Below, piece after piece: positions 40,430-47,669 of a DNA stretch of 47,669 nucleotides. The DNA comes from Chloroflexota bacterium (GTDB taxonomy: Bacteria > Chloroflexota > UBA6077 > FW602-bin22 > JAMCWG01): contig JAMCWG010000156.1 in the NCBI GenBank assembly GCA_023475235.1, positions 1 through 47,669 on the forward strand. The letters are read 5' to 3'. A program made the translations under genes and the position numbers. Under the pieces are notes generated by a model. The model had not been told where the DNA came from, did not search any database, and worked only from the letters and a program-made list of their open reading frames with translations. Numbering within the stretch: the first letter of the stretch is position 1; each line of letters begins with the position of its first letter.

Positions 40430-40957
40430 ATGGAGCAGAGCGGAAGAGGCCACTGGATAGACTTCACTGCGTATACGGCCAGCCAGGTTATCAGCGGGCG
40501 CCTGAACAGCGTGCACCTGCGTTTCACTGATGCCTTCAGCTTCCCGCTAACCGATTACCTCAGCGTCGACGAATGTTGGATTGCGCCAGTGGGGCTCGGT
40601 CGTTCGCCTCTGGCGCAGCGGGGCCAGGTGCAGCTATATCGGCCCAGCCTGGTATTCGTTATCCCCGGTGTCGAGCCCGAGGTGAGCCCCGCGGAGCGGG
40701 AGGACCTGCGCGTCGCCAAGACCGCTCATCCAGTGGCCTTGCTCGCGTCGAGCTGGCTTATCTCGGGTCGACTACATGTGCCTGCCGGCACGGCGCCGGA
40801 AGAGGCAATGAACAGGGAGGGGGAGCAATTCCTACCCGTCACCGATGCGACTATCACCCACACTACGAGTCCGGAGCTGCGCATAAACGCCGAGGTAGTC
40901 CTGGTGAACCGTGCATTCATCACCGTCTGCTGGCCTCGGGGCCTGCCCAGACTGTGA
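40430..40957 (+). CDS. Protein of unknown function with two similar halves
   Basis: A 175-residue protein with no recognised family. Two halves show similar order: WIDFTAYTASQVISGRLNSVHLRFTDAFSFPLTDYLSVDE near the N-terminus, and VALLASSWLISGRLHVPAGTAPEEAMNREGEQFLPVTDATI at about 102-145. Both contain an ISGRL strand followed by a turn and a LTD/VTD-A/Y segment. It therefore looks like a beta-rich tandem duplication. The ATG follows GGGAGGTGACGGC. It follows the VOC gene by 62 bases. Confidence 0.6.
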   Translation: MEQSGRGHWIDFTAYTASQVISGRLNSVHLRFTDAFSFPLTDYLSVDECWIAPVGLGRSPLAQRGQVQLYRPSLVFVIPGVEPEVSPAEREDLRVAKTAHPVALLASSWLISGRLHVPAGTAPEEAMNREGEQFLPVTDATITHTTSPELRINAEVVLVNRAFITVCWPRGLPRL

Positions 40958-41278
40958 TGGGCCTGCGCACGTAGTTACTCGAAGTTGACCCGGATGTCAG
41001 CCGTTCGCTCCCGAGCAGGCGACTTGCACTCAGGGATTGAACAGTTCCCGACATAGTGCTAGACTACGCGTAACGAGCCCGCGATGGCGATCCGCCGCTG
41101 GAGACGCCAACCGGACTGGCACCACATAGGCAGAGATCCTGCCGGCGAGGTCGCGCGTGACCGGCCGTGCCAAACGGGGGTGCGATATCTGTTGGCATCG
41201 GCCGTACGGTCGTGCCGAGTTCGCCAGCCAGGATCTGCTACCACAAAATCTGTTGGAGGTGGAGGGGGATCCACGACA
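40958..41278. other. Intergenic region with the promoter of the transketolase-like gene
   Basis: 321 bases. It holds the promoter at 41037-41065 and a leader of about 207 bases. No other feature is recognisable. Confidence 0.6.
41037..41065 (+). promoter_or_regulatory. Promoter of the transketolase-like gene
   Basis: TTGAAC (41037-41042), 17 bases, TAGACT (41060-41065) preceded by TGC (extended -10). Confidence 0.55.
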
Positions 41279-43642
41279 ATGGCTGTCACGGAAACGGAAC
41301 TTGCCCGACGGTATCAGGAGCTGGCACCTCATTTTCCTCGTTGGGAAAAGATGAAGGACATCATCGACCAGCTGATGGACCTCATGTTCAACTACCGGCA
41401 GAGCGGTCACCCTGGAGGCAGTCGCTCTAAGGTGCACGCCCTGCTAGTGGCGATGTTCTCGGGCATCAGCCGGTGGGACATCCGTCATCCTGAGAAGCGC
41501 TTCGGCGATCGGTTCATTCTGGTAGGTGGCCACACCGTACCTCTGGCGTACGCGACGCTGGCAGTCTGCAATGAGGCGCTGCGAGTGAAGTACGAGCAAA
41601 CCGGCGATCCGCGCTATCTGGTGCCCAAGCCCGAGGAGCGGATGCTAACCTGGGAAGACCTGATGGGCTTCCGGCGGAACAAGGGCCTCTCCGGCCACGC
41701 CGAGATGGAAGGTAAGACGTTGTTCCTGAAGTTCAACACCGGACCTTCCGCCCACGGCCTGCCAGCAGCGGCAGGTGAGGCGGTGGCCCTCAAGCGGGCC
41801 GGGGCCAGCGGAGTAAAGGTTATCGCGTTCGAAGGAGACGGCGGGCTCACGCCGGGAGGCGTGCACGAGACGCAGAACTCGGCCTGGGGGCTCGGACTGG
41901 ATAACCTGCTCCTCATCGTGGACTGGAACAACTACGGCATCGACGATCAGCCCATCAGTTCTGTCGTGAACGGCGGTCCCGATGAATGGTTCGGGGCACA
42001 CGGCTGGCGGGTCTTCGGCACGCCGGAGGGCAGCGACTGGGCGAGCGTCTCGCAGTTGATCCTCGAGGCGACGATGACCGAGAACCCCAACCACGTTCCA
42101 ACCGCTGCCTGGGTCAAGACCCGTAAAGGCCGTGGCTACGGTGTCTTCGACAACAAGTCTCACGGCGCTCCCCACCCCATGAACTGCGACCTGTTCTGGA
42201 ACAACGCCCGCATCTTCGGCGAAAAGTACGACGTGGAGTTCGACGGGTTCTGCGAGCTCGCCCCATCCGATCCCCAGGCCCTGCGCCAGCAGTACTTCAA
42301 CAACCTGAAGGCCACCATCAGCGCCCTGCGCAAGGACCAGGACCTGGTCGACTACCTGGCGGACCGGCTGGTCGAGCTCGGCGAGAGCGTGCCGGAGCAC
42401 ATCCCCACCTTCTGCCTGAACACCAGGACCAATCCCTGGAAGGACCCGCGTGTCTACGACTTCGAGCATTACCCGGCGGAGATGTTCGTCAAGCCGGGCT
42501 CGATGGCGCCCAACCGGGCAGCGCTGGCCAAGTGGGGCGCCTGGGTGAACGCCTTCGGCAAGAAGGAGTACGACCGCCCGATGTTCATCGCCTGCGCCGC
42601 CGACCTGGCCGCTTCCACCCAGATCAACGGCTTCGGCCTCGACTTCTCCAAGGATATGCCCGGCTGGGGCACGTACAATCGGGATACCAATCCCGAAGGC
42701 TCGCTCCTTCCCCAGGAGATCACGGAGTTCGCCAATGCCGGGATCATGGTGGGAATGGCCTCGGTGAACTTCGCCGAGAATCCCTTCGAGGAGTTCCAGG
42801 GCTTCTACGGGGCCACCTCGACGTACGGCTCGTTCGTATATCTGCACTACGGCCTGATGCGGCTGTACAGCCAGATGGCCCAGGACTGCCAGTTCAAGCT
42901 GGGCAAGGTTCTGTGGGTGGCGGGGCACTCCGGACCGGAGACGGCCGAGGATTCCCGGACGCACTTCGGCATCTTCGCTCCCGGCGTCTGCCAGTTGTTC
43001 CCGCAGGGACACGTGGTCGACGTCCATCCCTGGGAGCATAACGAGGTGCCGGTAGTGATCGCGGCGGCGCTGAAGCAGCCGGCGCCCATCGTGGCCCTGC
43101 ATCTTACCCGCCCGCCCATCCAGATTCCCGATAGAGAGGCGCTGGGCATCCCCTCCCACTTCGCGGCTGCCAAAGGCGCGTATATTATGCGGGACTACAA
43201 GCCGGGACAGAAGCCGATGGGAGTGGTGCTGGTGCGCGGTACTTCCACCACCTCAAATATGGTGAAGGTCCTTCCGGAGCTGGACAAGGCCGGCCTCAAC
43301 GTGAAGGTCGTTGCAGCCATTAGCTCGGACCTGTTCCGGGTGCAGCCCGCCGAATACCTGGAGAAGACGCTGTCGGAGACCGACCTGGTGGACGCGATGG
43401 TGGTCACCAACTGCGCCCGCCGTCTGATGCGCGACTGGGGCGTCCCGCCGGCCAACGAGGAGTACGCCCTCTCGTCCGACTGGGACAACCGCTGGCGCAC
43501 GGGCGGCAGCGTCGACGAGCTGACCGAAGAGGCGCATATCTCGCCGAACTGGATCCTGGCCGGCATCGAGCGCTTCGCCAGGGACCGCGAGAAGCGGCTT
43601 AAGGCGATGGCCAGCCTGGTGGAGGCGGCACAGAAACGGTAG
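41279..43642 (+). CDS. Large single-chain transketolase-like thiamine-diphosphate enzyme
   Basis: A 787-residue protein with a full transketolase layout: QSGHPGGSRSKVHALL, DRFILVGGHTVPLAYATLAV, FNTGPSAHGLPAAAGEAVALK, and FEGDGGLTPGGVHETQNSAWGLGLDNLLLIVDWNN (GDG-NN thiamine-diphosphate motif). The pyrimidine domain has FANAGIMVGMASVNFAENPFEEFQGFYGATSTYGSFVYL. The C-terminal domain has VVLVRGTSTTSNMVKVLPELDKAGLNVKVVAAIS. Conventional transketolase motifs are modified (TGP-SAHG for TGP-LGQG), so the substrate may differ. It is longer than typical transketolases (about 660 residues). The ATG at 41279 follows GGAGGTGGAGGGGG; the frame is open to 41084 without homology. A separate two-subunit transketolase lies at 4.3-6.2 kb. 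Confidence 0.88.
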   Translation: MAVTETELARRYQELAPHFPRWEKMKDIIDQLMDLMFNYRQSGHPGGSRSKVHALLVAMFSGISRWDIRHPEKRFGDRFILVGGHTVPLAYATLAVCNEALRVKYEQTGDPRYLVPKPEERMLTWEDLMGFRRNKGLSGHAEMEGKTLFLKFNTGPSAHGLPAAAGEAVALKRAGASGVKVIAFEGDGGLTPGGVHETQNSAWGLGLDNLLLIVDWNNYGIDDQPISSVVNGGPDEWFGAHGWRVFGTPEGSDWASVSQLILEATMTENPNHVPTAAWVKTRKGRGYGVFDNKSHGAPHPMNCDLFWNNARIFGEKYDVEFDGFCELAPSDPQALRQQYFNNLKATISALRKDQDLVDYLADRLVELGESVPEHIPTFCLNTRTNPWKDPRVYDFEHYPAEMFVKPGSMAPNRAALAKWGAWVNAFGKKEYDRPMFIACAADLAASTQINGFGLDFSKDMPGWGTYNRDTNPEGSLLPQEITEFANAGIMVGMASVNFAENPFEEFQGFYGATSTYGSFVYLHYGLMRLYSQMAQDCQFKLGKVLWVAGHSGPETAEDSRTHFGIFAPGVCQLFPQGHVVDVHPWEHNEVPVVIAAALKQPAPIVALHLTRPPIQIPDREALGIPSHFAAAKGAYIMRDYKPGQKPMGVVLVRGTSTTSNMVKVLPELDKAGLNVKVVAAISSDLFRVQPAEYLEKTLSETDLVDAMVVTNCARRLMRDWGVPPANEEYALSSDWDNRWRTGGSVDELTEEAHISPNWILAGIERFARDREKRLKAMASLVEAAQKR

Positions 43643-43866
43643 TCACTGTCACTCTGAGCGGAGCGAAGAGTCTTGTCTCGGCAGGGGCGAGGCAAGCCCC
43701 GTCCCCGTGTCTGACGAGGCACTTCGCTGTTGCTTGGCGTGACATCCGGGGGCCAACCGGAGACCAAATGACGGCTTCTAATCGCTAGTGTCCTGGTCTC
43801 CTGCAGTCTGGTATGCTGCGGGAGACCTTGTTGTTAAGCCGAACAGTACGAAAGGAGGACCCTTCA

Positions 43867-44814
43867 ATGGAAGTGCTACCCGGAGTGCATCAGGTCCGCT
43901 ATCCACTGACCGAGCCGGGCGTGTGGGTGGCGCTGGACCTGATCGTGGACACCGAAGCGACGCTCATCGACACCGGCCTGCCCGCGACGCCGCAGGACCT
44001 GCTGGTCCCCTACTTTGCCAAGATCGCTCTGCCGGCCAATCGGATCACGACCATCGTCAACACCCACTTCCACGGCGACCACGCCGGCGGGAACGCCGAG
44101 CTGAGGGCGCTGACCGGGGCGCGGCTGATGGCCCATCGACTGGAGGTGCCCTTCATCGAGAACCCCCAGGCCGGGATGCAGCACTATCTTACGGAATACC
44201 CCGGCTACTATGCATACGAGGGCCGGACCGAGGCCGAGCTTCTGTCCCGCCTGCCCAAGCCGGCCAAGGTGGACAGGGTTCTGGATGATGGGGAGGAGCT
44301 CAAGCTCTCCGGCCGGACGTTTCAGGTCGTGCACACCCCTGGCCATACGGCCGGCTCCATCAGCCTCTTCGACCGCCAGCGCGGCGAGCTCTACTGCGGC
44401 GACGCGTTGCAGGCGGAGGGGACGCTCAACTCCCTGGCCTACTATCACGACGTCGACGCCTACCTGAGCAGCCTGGCGAAGGTGGAGGCGCTGGAAGTGC
44501 GCGCCATGATGCCTGCCCACGGCTACCGTCCCTTCACCGAGGCCCTGCTGCGGGGGAGCCAGGTGAAGGACTACCTGCGCGTCTGCCGGGAGGCCACCGC
44601 CCGCTACGACGAGCAGATAATGGAGGTGCTGCACAAGGCGGCCGGGCCGCTTACCCTGGGGCAGGTGACCGCGGGAGTGCGTGCCTTCTACAACATGGAG
44701 GGATGGAACTTCACCTCCATCGCGCCGGTGCGGGCCCATCTGGACCGGCTGAAGGCGAGTGGGGCAGTGGTACGCAGCGAGGGGTACAACGAAGCCCTCT
44801 GGTCCGCGGCATAA
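43867..44814 (+). CDS. MBL-fold hydrolase with C-terminal winged helix (LACTB2-like)
   Basis: A 315-residue protein. The metallo-beta-lactamase core has VDTEATLIDTGLP, the NTHFHGDHAGG metal motif (His67, His69, Asp71, His72), VVHTPGHTAGSISLFDRQRGELYCGDAL and MMPAHGYRPF. The region after residue 235 (EVLHKAAGPLTLGQVTAGVRAFYNMEGWNFTSIAPVRAHLDRLKASGAVV) is a winged helix like the BLACT_WH extension. It is probably a hydrolase or RNase-like enzyme; the substrate is unknown. The ATG at 43867 follows AAAGGAGGACCC. It is intact, unlike the MBL gene at the left edge. Confidence 0.9.
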   Translation: MEVLPGVHQVRYPLTEPGVWVALDLIVDTEATLIDTGLPATPQDLLVPYFAKIALPANRITTIVNTHFHGDHAGGNAELRALTGARLMAHRLEVPFIENPQAGMQHYLTEYPGYYAYEGRTEAELLSRLPKPAKVDRVLDDGEELKLSGRTFQVVHTPGHTAGSISLFDRQRGELYCGDALQAEGTLNSLAYYHDVDAYLSSLAKVEALEVRAMMPAHGYRPFTEALLRGSQVKDYLRVCREATARYDEQIMEVLHKAAGPLTLGQVTAGVRAFYNMEGWNFTSIAPVRAHLDRLKASGAVVRSEGYNEALWSAA

Positions 44815-45000
44815 GGCGACAAGCGGCGTAGCCCGCCCAAGGCGGACGTAGCCCGCCCAAGGCGGACGTCGAAGACTCGTCTGCCGGAGGCGGACCCGCC
44901 TCGCCACGGCCCGCCATAGGCGGCCCGTCCGCCGTAGGCGGAGCTTCGCCCTTCGGAGAGTGAGTCGCCGCAGGCGACTTTGGCGGGCCGCAGGAGAGTA
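44815..45000. repeat. Mini-hairpin cluster, family A
   Basis: A dense run of short palindromes with 3-base loops directly after the MBL-fold gene stop (GCCCGCC-ata-GGCGGC, GTCCGCC-gta-GGCGGA, AGTCGCC-gca-GGCGACT). The 28-nt core shared with 12697-12724 and 14033-14060 is at 44874-44901. No terminal inverted repeat was found. Confidence 0.75.
44828..44867. repeat. 20-bp tandem repeat, two copies
   Basis: GTAGCCCGCCCAAGGCGGAC is repeated perfectly at 44828-44847 and 44848-44867. Each copy contains a GCCCGCC-caa-GGCGGAC type hairpin. Confidence 0.85.
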
Positions 45001-45090
45001 GCCCAATGGCAGTTCCTATAGTAAACTTGATATAGACATTGCTGCAGCTTCGCGCTTCGTGCGGGACCAGACAGGGGAGGTTGATTGACG

Positions 45091-45261
45091 ATGGCGAGAG
45101 ATCCGGTATGCGAGATGGATGTGGATGAGCAGCAGGCGACTTCCAAGCGGTTGACCAGCCGGTATCGCGGGCAAACGTATTATTTCTGCTGCCCCAGTTG
45201 CAAAGAGCACTTCGACCAGGACCCCGACCGCTATGTCGGCCGGCAGTACGAACAGCACTGA
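45091..45261 (+). CDS. YHS-domain protein
   Basis: A short protein of 56 residues: MARDPVCEMDVDEQQATSKRL, then RGQTYYFCCPSCKEHFDQDPDRYV. DPVCEM at residues 4-9 and the FCCPSCKE motif with F-D-P-x-x-Y are the YHS (TRASH-like) domain, which binds metals such as copper or nickel. The ATG at 45091 is preceded by GGGGAGG; a TTG at 45085 in frame would add two residues. It lies between the MBL-fold gene and the UroD-type gene. Confidence 0.86.
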   Translation: MARDPVCEMDVDEQQATSKRLTSRYRGQTYYFCCPSCKEHFDQDPDRYVGRQYEQH

Positions 45262-45398
45262 TCGGGGTCAATCGAAGCAGCGTCATCATTGAGCGTCCGC
45301 ATCTCTGTCCCTTCGAAGCGGATGGGGATGCGGATTTCCTTGTCCAGATGAGAGCTGTACAAAGCTGAGTGTGGAATTATCGCGAAAGAGGTGGCGTT

Positions 45399-46436
45399 GT
45401 GACGGGCCGGCGAGCCGTGCTGGCGGCCATGGATGGGCAGATTCCCCAGCGAACGCCGGTAGCCGTTTTCAGTGGGGGAGCCTGGTCGGTCGCCGCGGCC
45501 GGGGAGACCTTCCCCCATCTGGCCGGCGACGCCCGGCGCATCGCCGACGTCTTCGCAGCCGGCCAGCGCCTGACCGAGTCGGATATGGTCTTCACCGGCT
45601 CGAGCTTCAATAACTACATGGTGAGCGCCTTCGGCGCCGAGCTACTGGCGGAGGGCGCTGGCGCTCCGAGCGTGCGCCAGCCCATCGTCGCCGGCCCCTC
45701 GGGCCTTGAGCGGCTGTCACTGGCGGTTATCGGGCGCGACCCCGTGCTGCAATCGCTCCGCCAGGCTACCCTTTTCTTGCTGGACGAAATCGGCGATGCG
45801 ACGGCCGTAACCCTCAACTCCTGGGCGCCGTTCACCCTGGCCGGGCAGTTCTGCGGCCTCGAGCGGCTGATGACGGCCTCCGTCGAGGAAGAGGATTTCG
45901 CCGGGGCACTGGTGGACGCCTGTGCCGGCTTGATCATCGCCCACGCCGATCCCGTCCTGGCCGCAGGCCGGCTGGAGGTGGTGAGCTTGAGCGATCCCAC
46001 GGCTTCCGGCAATCTGATTCCGCGCCGCACGTACGAGCGCATGGCCCTGCCCGCCACACGGCGGATAGTGGACCTGGCGAGCAGCTATGGGGCACGCACG
46101 TTCCTCCACGTCTGTGGCCGGACGCTGGACCGGCTGGACCTAATGGTGGCGACGGGGGCCGCCTGTCTCAGCCTGGATGCCGTGGTCGATCTGGCCGACG
46201 CGCGCCGGCGGGTCGGGCCGCGGGTCTGCCTGGCGGGCAACGTCGATCCCCTGGGGGTGATGGCCGAGGGGACGCCCGAGGACGTTCGCATTGCGGCCCG
46301 GGCGGCGATCGCCGCGGGCGCGGGTGGGCCCTTCATCCTGGCGCCGGGCTGCGACCTGCCGCCGGCCGTCCCCCTGGCGAACATCAGGGCCCTGGTGGAG
46401 ACAGCACGCTCGACCTTTCATCATTCATTGCCTTGA
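45399..46436 (+). CDS. UroD/MtaA-type protein with zinc-binding motif
   Basis: A 345-residue protein of the uroporphyrinogen decarboxylase superfamily, methyltransferase branch. The order GRRAVLAAMDGQIPQRTPV, VTLNSWAPFTLAGQF, SLSDPTASGNLIPRRTYERMALPATRRIVDL, FLHVCGRTLDRLD and PFILAPGCDLPPAVPLANI fits it. His237, Cys239 and Cys318 form the HxC...C zinc site of corrinoid-dependent methyltransferases such as MtaA and CmuA. True UroD lacks this site. It may transfer a methyl group from a corrinoid protein to a thiol; no corrinoid protein gene is adjacent. The start is GTG at 45399 after AAAGAGGTGGCG; the frame is open to 45369 with no support. Confidence 0.85.
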   Translation: MTGRRAVLAAMDGQIPQRTPVAVFSGGAWSVAAAGETFPHLAGDARRIADVFAAGQRLTESDMVFTGSSFNNYMVSAFGAELLAEGAGAPSVRQPIVAGPSGLERLSLAVIGRDPVLQSLRQATLFLLDEIGDATAVTLNSWAPFTLAGQFCGLERLMTASVEEEDFAGALVDACAGLIIAHADPVLAAGRLEVVSLSDPTASGNLIPRRTYERMALPATRRIVDLASSYGARTFLHVCGRTLDRLDLMVATGAACLSLDAVVDLADARRRVGPRVCLAGNVDPLGVMAEGTPEDVRIAARAAIAAGAGGPFILAPGCDLPPAVPLANIRALVETARSTFHHSLP

Positions 46437-46557
46437 CTCCATCCCCGCGCCGGGCTATCCTAGGCGAGTGCGCACCCGTGGGCGACAGGGGACGGCCTGC
46501 GGGCCTTTTGATTGCCATCCTTGCGCCGGCAACGAGCCGGGAGGCTGAGGGCAGCGG

Positions 46558-47508
46558 GTGCACTACGACGAGGAAGGGTGGGAGACACGAGTGACGCCGG
46601 TGACACAGGTGAAAAGGGTCGGCTTCGTTTTCAACCCCCACATACCAGAAGCTGAGGACCTGGCCCGCCAGTTGGCCGCCGACATAGCGGCCCGCGGCGG
46701 GCATGCCTGGACGCTCGCCGCGTACAACGAGCGGAGCATCCAGGCCGAGTGGGACCACCTGGACCTGGTGGTGACGCTGGGGGGCGACGGCACCATCGTT
46801 CGAATCGCGCGGCTGGCGGCACCCGTGGGTGTGCCCATCCTGGGGGTGAACCTCGGTCGCCTGGGCTTCCTGACCGAGCTATCACCCGAGCAGGCGCGGG
46901 AGCGGCTGCCCCTTTATCTGAACGGCGACTGCTGGGTGGAGGAGCGCACCATGCTCTCGGTGAAGCTGGAGCCGGAGGCAGCGGTCGGCTACGCGCTCAC
47001 GGCGACAGGCAAGGAGCAAGCCCGGCCGGAGTACATTGCCCTCAACGACGTGCTGATGGGCCGGGGATTGCGCGTCCGGCTGGTGCATTTCCTGGTGCGG
47101 GTGGATGGCGTAACCCTCGCCGAGTACCACGGCGATGGGGTCCTGGTGTCCACGGCTACCGGCTCGACCGCCTACTCCCTCAGCGCCGGAGGCCCGGTGT
47201 TGCAGCCGGAGCTTCGCAATCTGCTGGTGACGCCGGTCCTGCCCCACCTGATGCTGGCGCGCTCGGTGGTGCTGCCTCCCGAGGCCAGGCTGGAGTTGAG
47301 GGCGAAGACGGAACAGGAAGCCATCCTCAGCGTGGATGGACAGATCGACCTGCCGCTACGAGACGAAGCGGGCGTCCAGGTGTCGGCATCGCCCTATCGG
47401 TGCCGTTTTCTGCGGGCCCGCCCCCGGGCCTACTTCTACAAAGACCTCATCCGCCGGATGCAGTTAGAGCGCCTAACAAAACCGTTGTACGAAGCCCCAG
47501 CAGATTAG
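46558..47508 (+). CDS. nadK: NAD kinase, C-terminus replaced by IS5 sequence
   Basis: A 316-residue protein. KRVGFVFNPHIPEAEDLARQLAADI opens it, the diacylglycerol-kinase-like GGDGT motif is at 75-79, GVNLGRLGFLTEL follows, and YHGDGVLVSTATGSTAYSLSAGGPV is the conserved second motif. It phosphorylates NAD to NADP. The last 14 residues (LERLTKPLYEAPAD) lie inside the IS5-type element that begins near 47464, so the original tail has been exchanged. The domain itself appears complete, so it may remain active. The start is GTG at 46558, or GTG at 46591 which has a better ribosome-binding site. Confidence 0.93.
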   Translation: MHYDEEGWETRVTPVTQVKRVGFVFNPHIPEAEDLARQLAADIAARGGHAWTLAAYNERSIQAEWDHLDLVVTLGGDGTIVRIARLAAPVGVPILGVNLGRLGFLTELSPEQARERLPLYLNGDCWVEERTMLSVKLEPEAAVGYALTATGKEQARPEYIALNDVLMGRGLRVRLVHFLVRVDGVTLAEYHGDGVLVSTATGSTAYSLSAGGPVLQPELRNLLVTPVLPHLMLARSVVLPPEARLELRAKTEQEAILSVDGQIDLPLRDEAGVQVSASPYRCRFLRARPRAYFYKDLIRRMQLERLTKPLYEAPAD

Positions 47509-47669
47509 GGCACAGCCGAGATCAAGGAAGGACTGATGGATGTCATCCCGCCGTTCATAGCGAACCCTCAAACGTCGGTAGCGATTGAGCCAGGAGAGTG
47601 TGCGCTCTACCACCCAACGGTGTCGGCCCAACCTTTCCTTGGACTCGATACCCCGTCTGGCAATCCTGC
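47464..47669 (-). mobile_element. IS5-type insertion sequence, one end (cut by window edge)
   Basis: The minus-strand frame 47473-47669 ends in an IS5-family transposase tail. The element end is placed near 47464 by the GAGCGCCTAACAAAACC string just past the nadK codons, next to a TTA/TA site. The other end is outside the window. It overlaps the nadK 3' end. Confidence 0.7.
47473..47669 (-). pseudogene. IS5-family transposase, C-terminal fragment (cut by window edge)
   Basis: In the minus strand the frame reads RIARRGIESKERLGRHRWVV, then ERTLSWLNRYRRLRVRYERR, then DDIHQSFLDLGCALICWGFVQRFC and stops at 47473-47475. RHRWVVERTLSWLNRYRRL is the C-terminal signature of IS5/IS427-group transposases. 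The fragment is open up to the window edge, so the complete gene may be intact outside. Confidence 0.85.

Noticed and set aside
40958-41278. tRNA gene in the gap
   Set aside because: No GGTTCGAAT-like T-arm and no cloverleaf pairing could be found here or in other gaps.

Overview
This window is a GC-rich, single-chromosome-type stretch from a free-living bacterium. Gene content (glycan-acting proteins, Thr/Pro-linker secreted proteins, a short DUF951 protein behind pyrF, CooC, family III CoA-transferase, many orphan small genes, several IS families and GC-rich hairpin repeats) suggests an uncultured Chloroflexota member. That assignment is an inference from gene style; there is no rRNA or other marker to prove it. 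Both window edges lie inside transposase genes (IS630-type at the left, IS5-type at the right), so the window may be a contig that stops at multicopy IS elements.

Layout. 1-4.3 kb: IS630 tail cutting a metallo-beta-lactamase-fold gene, flavodoxin, orphan Phd antitoxin, stand-alone TIR protein, EamA transporter and KTSC protein. 4.3-6.2 kb: two-subunit transketolase. 6.3-7.3 kb: three small envelope proteins ending in a strong shared terminator. 7.5-11.2 kb: a glycosyl-hydrolase-like protein and three small fold proteins (SnoaL, a DUF3303-like ferredoxin-fold protein, GYD). 11.3-14.7 kb: a membrane-anchored TIM-barrel protein followed by two abutting mobile elements, a 594-bp MITE-like element packed with mini-hairpins and a degenerate IS1182-type element. 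15-22 kb: solute-binding lipoprotein, ftsH, TauE/DUF1634 pair, HtrA protease. 22-27.4 kb: a Fur-family regulator with a clear promoter/operator, an ECF-type Ni/Co transporter (cbiM-cbiQ-cbiO), a methyltransferase between repeats, and cooC. 27.4-32.3 kb: SPFH/NfeD pair, MFS exporter, DUF951, pyrF. 32.5-37.5 kb: GH15 glucoamylase-like enzyme, 6-phosphogluconate dehydrogenase, UDP-glucose dehydrogenase. 37.8-47.5 kb: CoA-transferase, Asp/Glu racemase family, VOC protein, unknown protein, large single-chain transketolase-like enzyme, MBL-fold protein, YHS protein, MtaA/UroD-type protein and NAD kinase, whose last codons come from an inserted IS5-type element.

How the genes fit together. Central carbon and sugar metabolism is well represented (two transketolases of different architecture, Gnd, UgdH, GH15). 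A metal theme runs through 22-27 kb: a Fur-family repressor with 17-bp-phased TTGCA repeats over its own promoter, a CbiMQO importer and the nickel-insertion ATPase CooC together suggest nickel (or cobalt) supply to a CO dehydrogenase encoded elsewhere.

The most unusual feature is a family of short GC-rich hairpin modules. A 28-nt core is almost identical at three distant loci: inside the MITE-like element, inside a 58-bp insertion that breaks the IS1182 transposase, and in a cluster at 44.8-45.0 kb. The insertion inside the transposase indicates that these modules move. At least three further interspersed repeat families are present.
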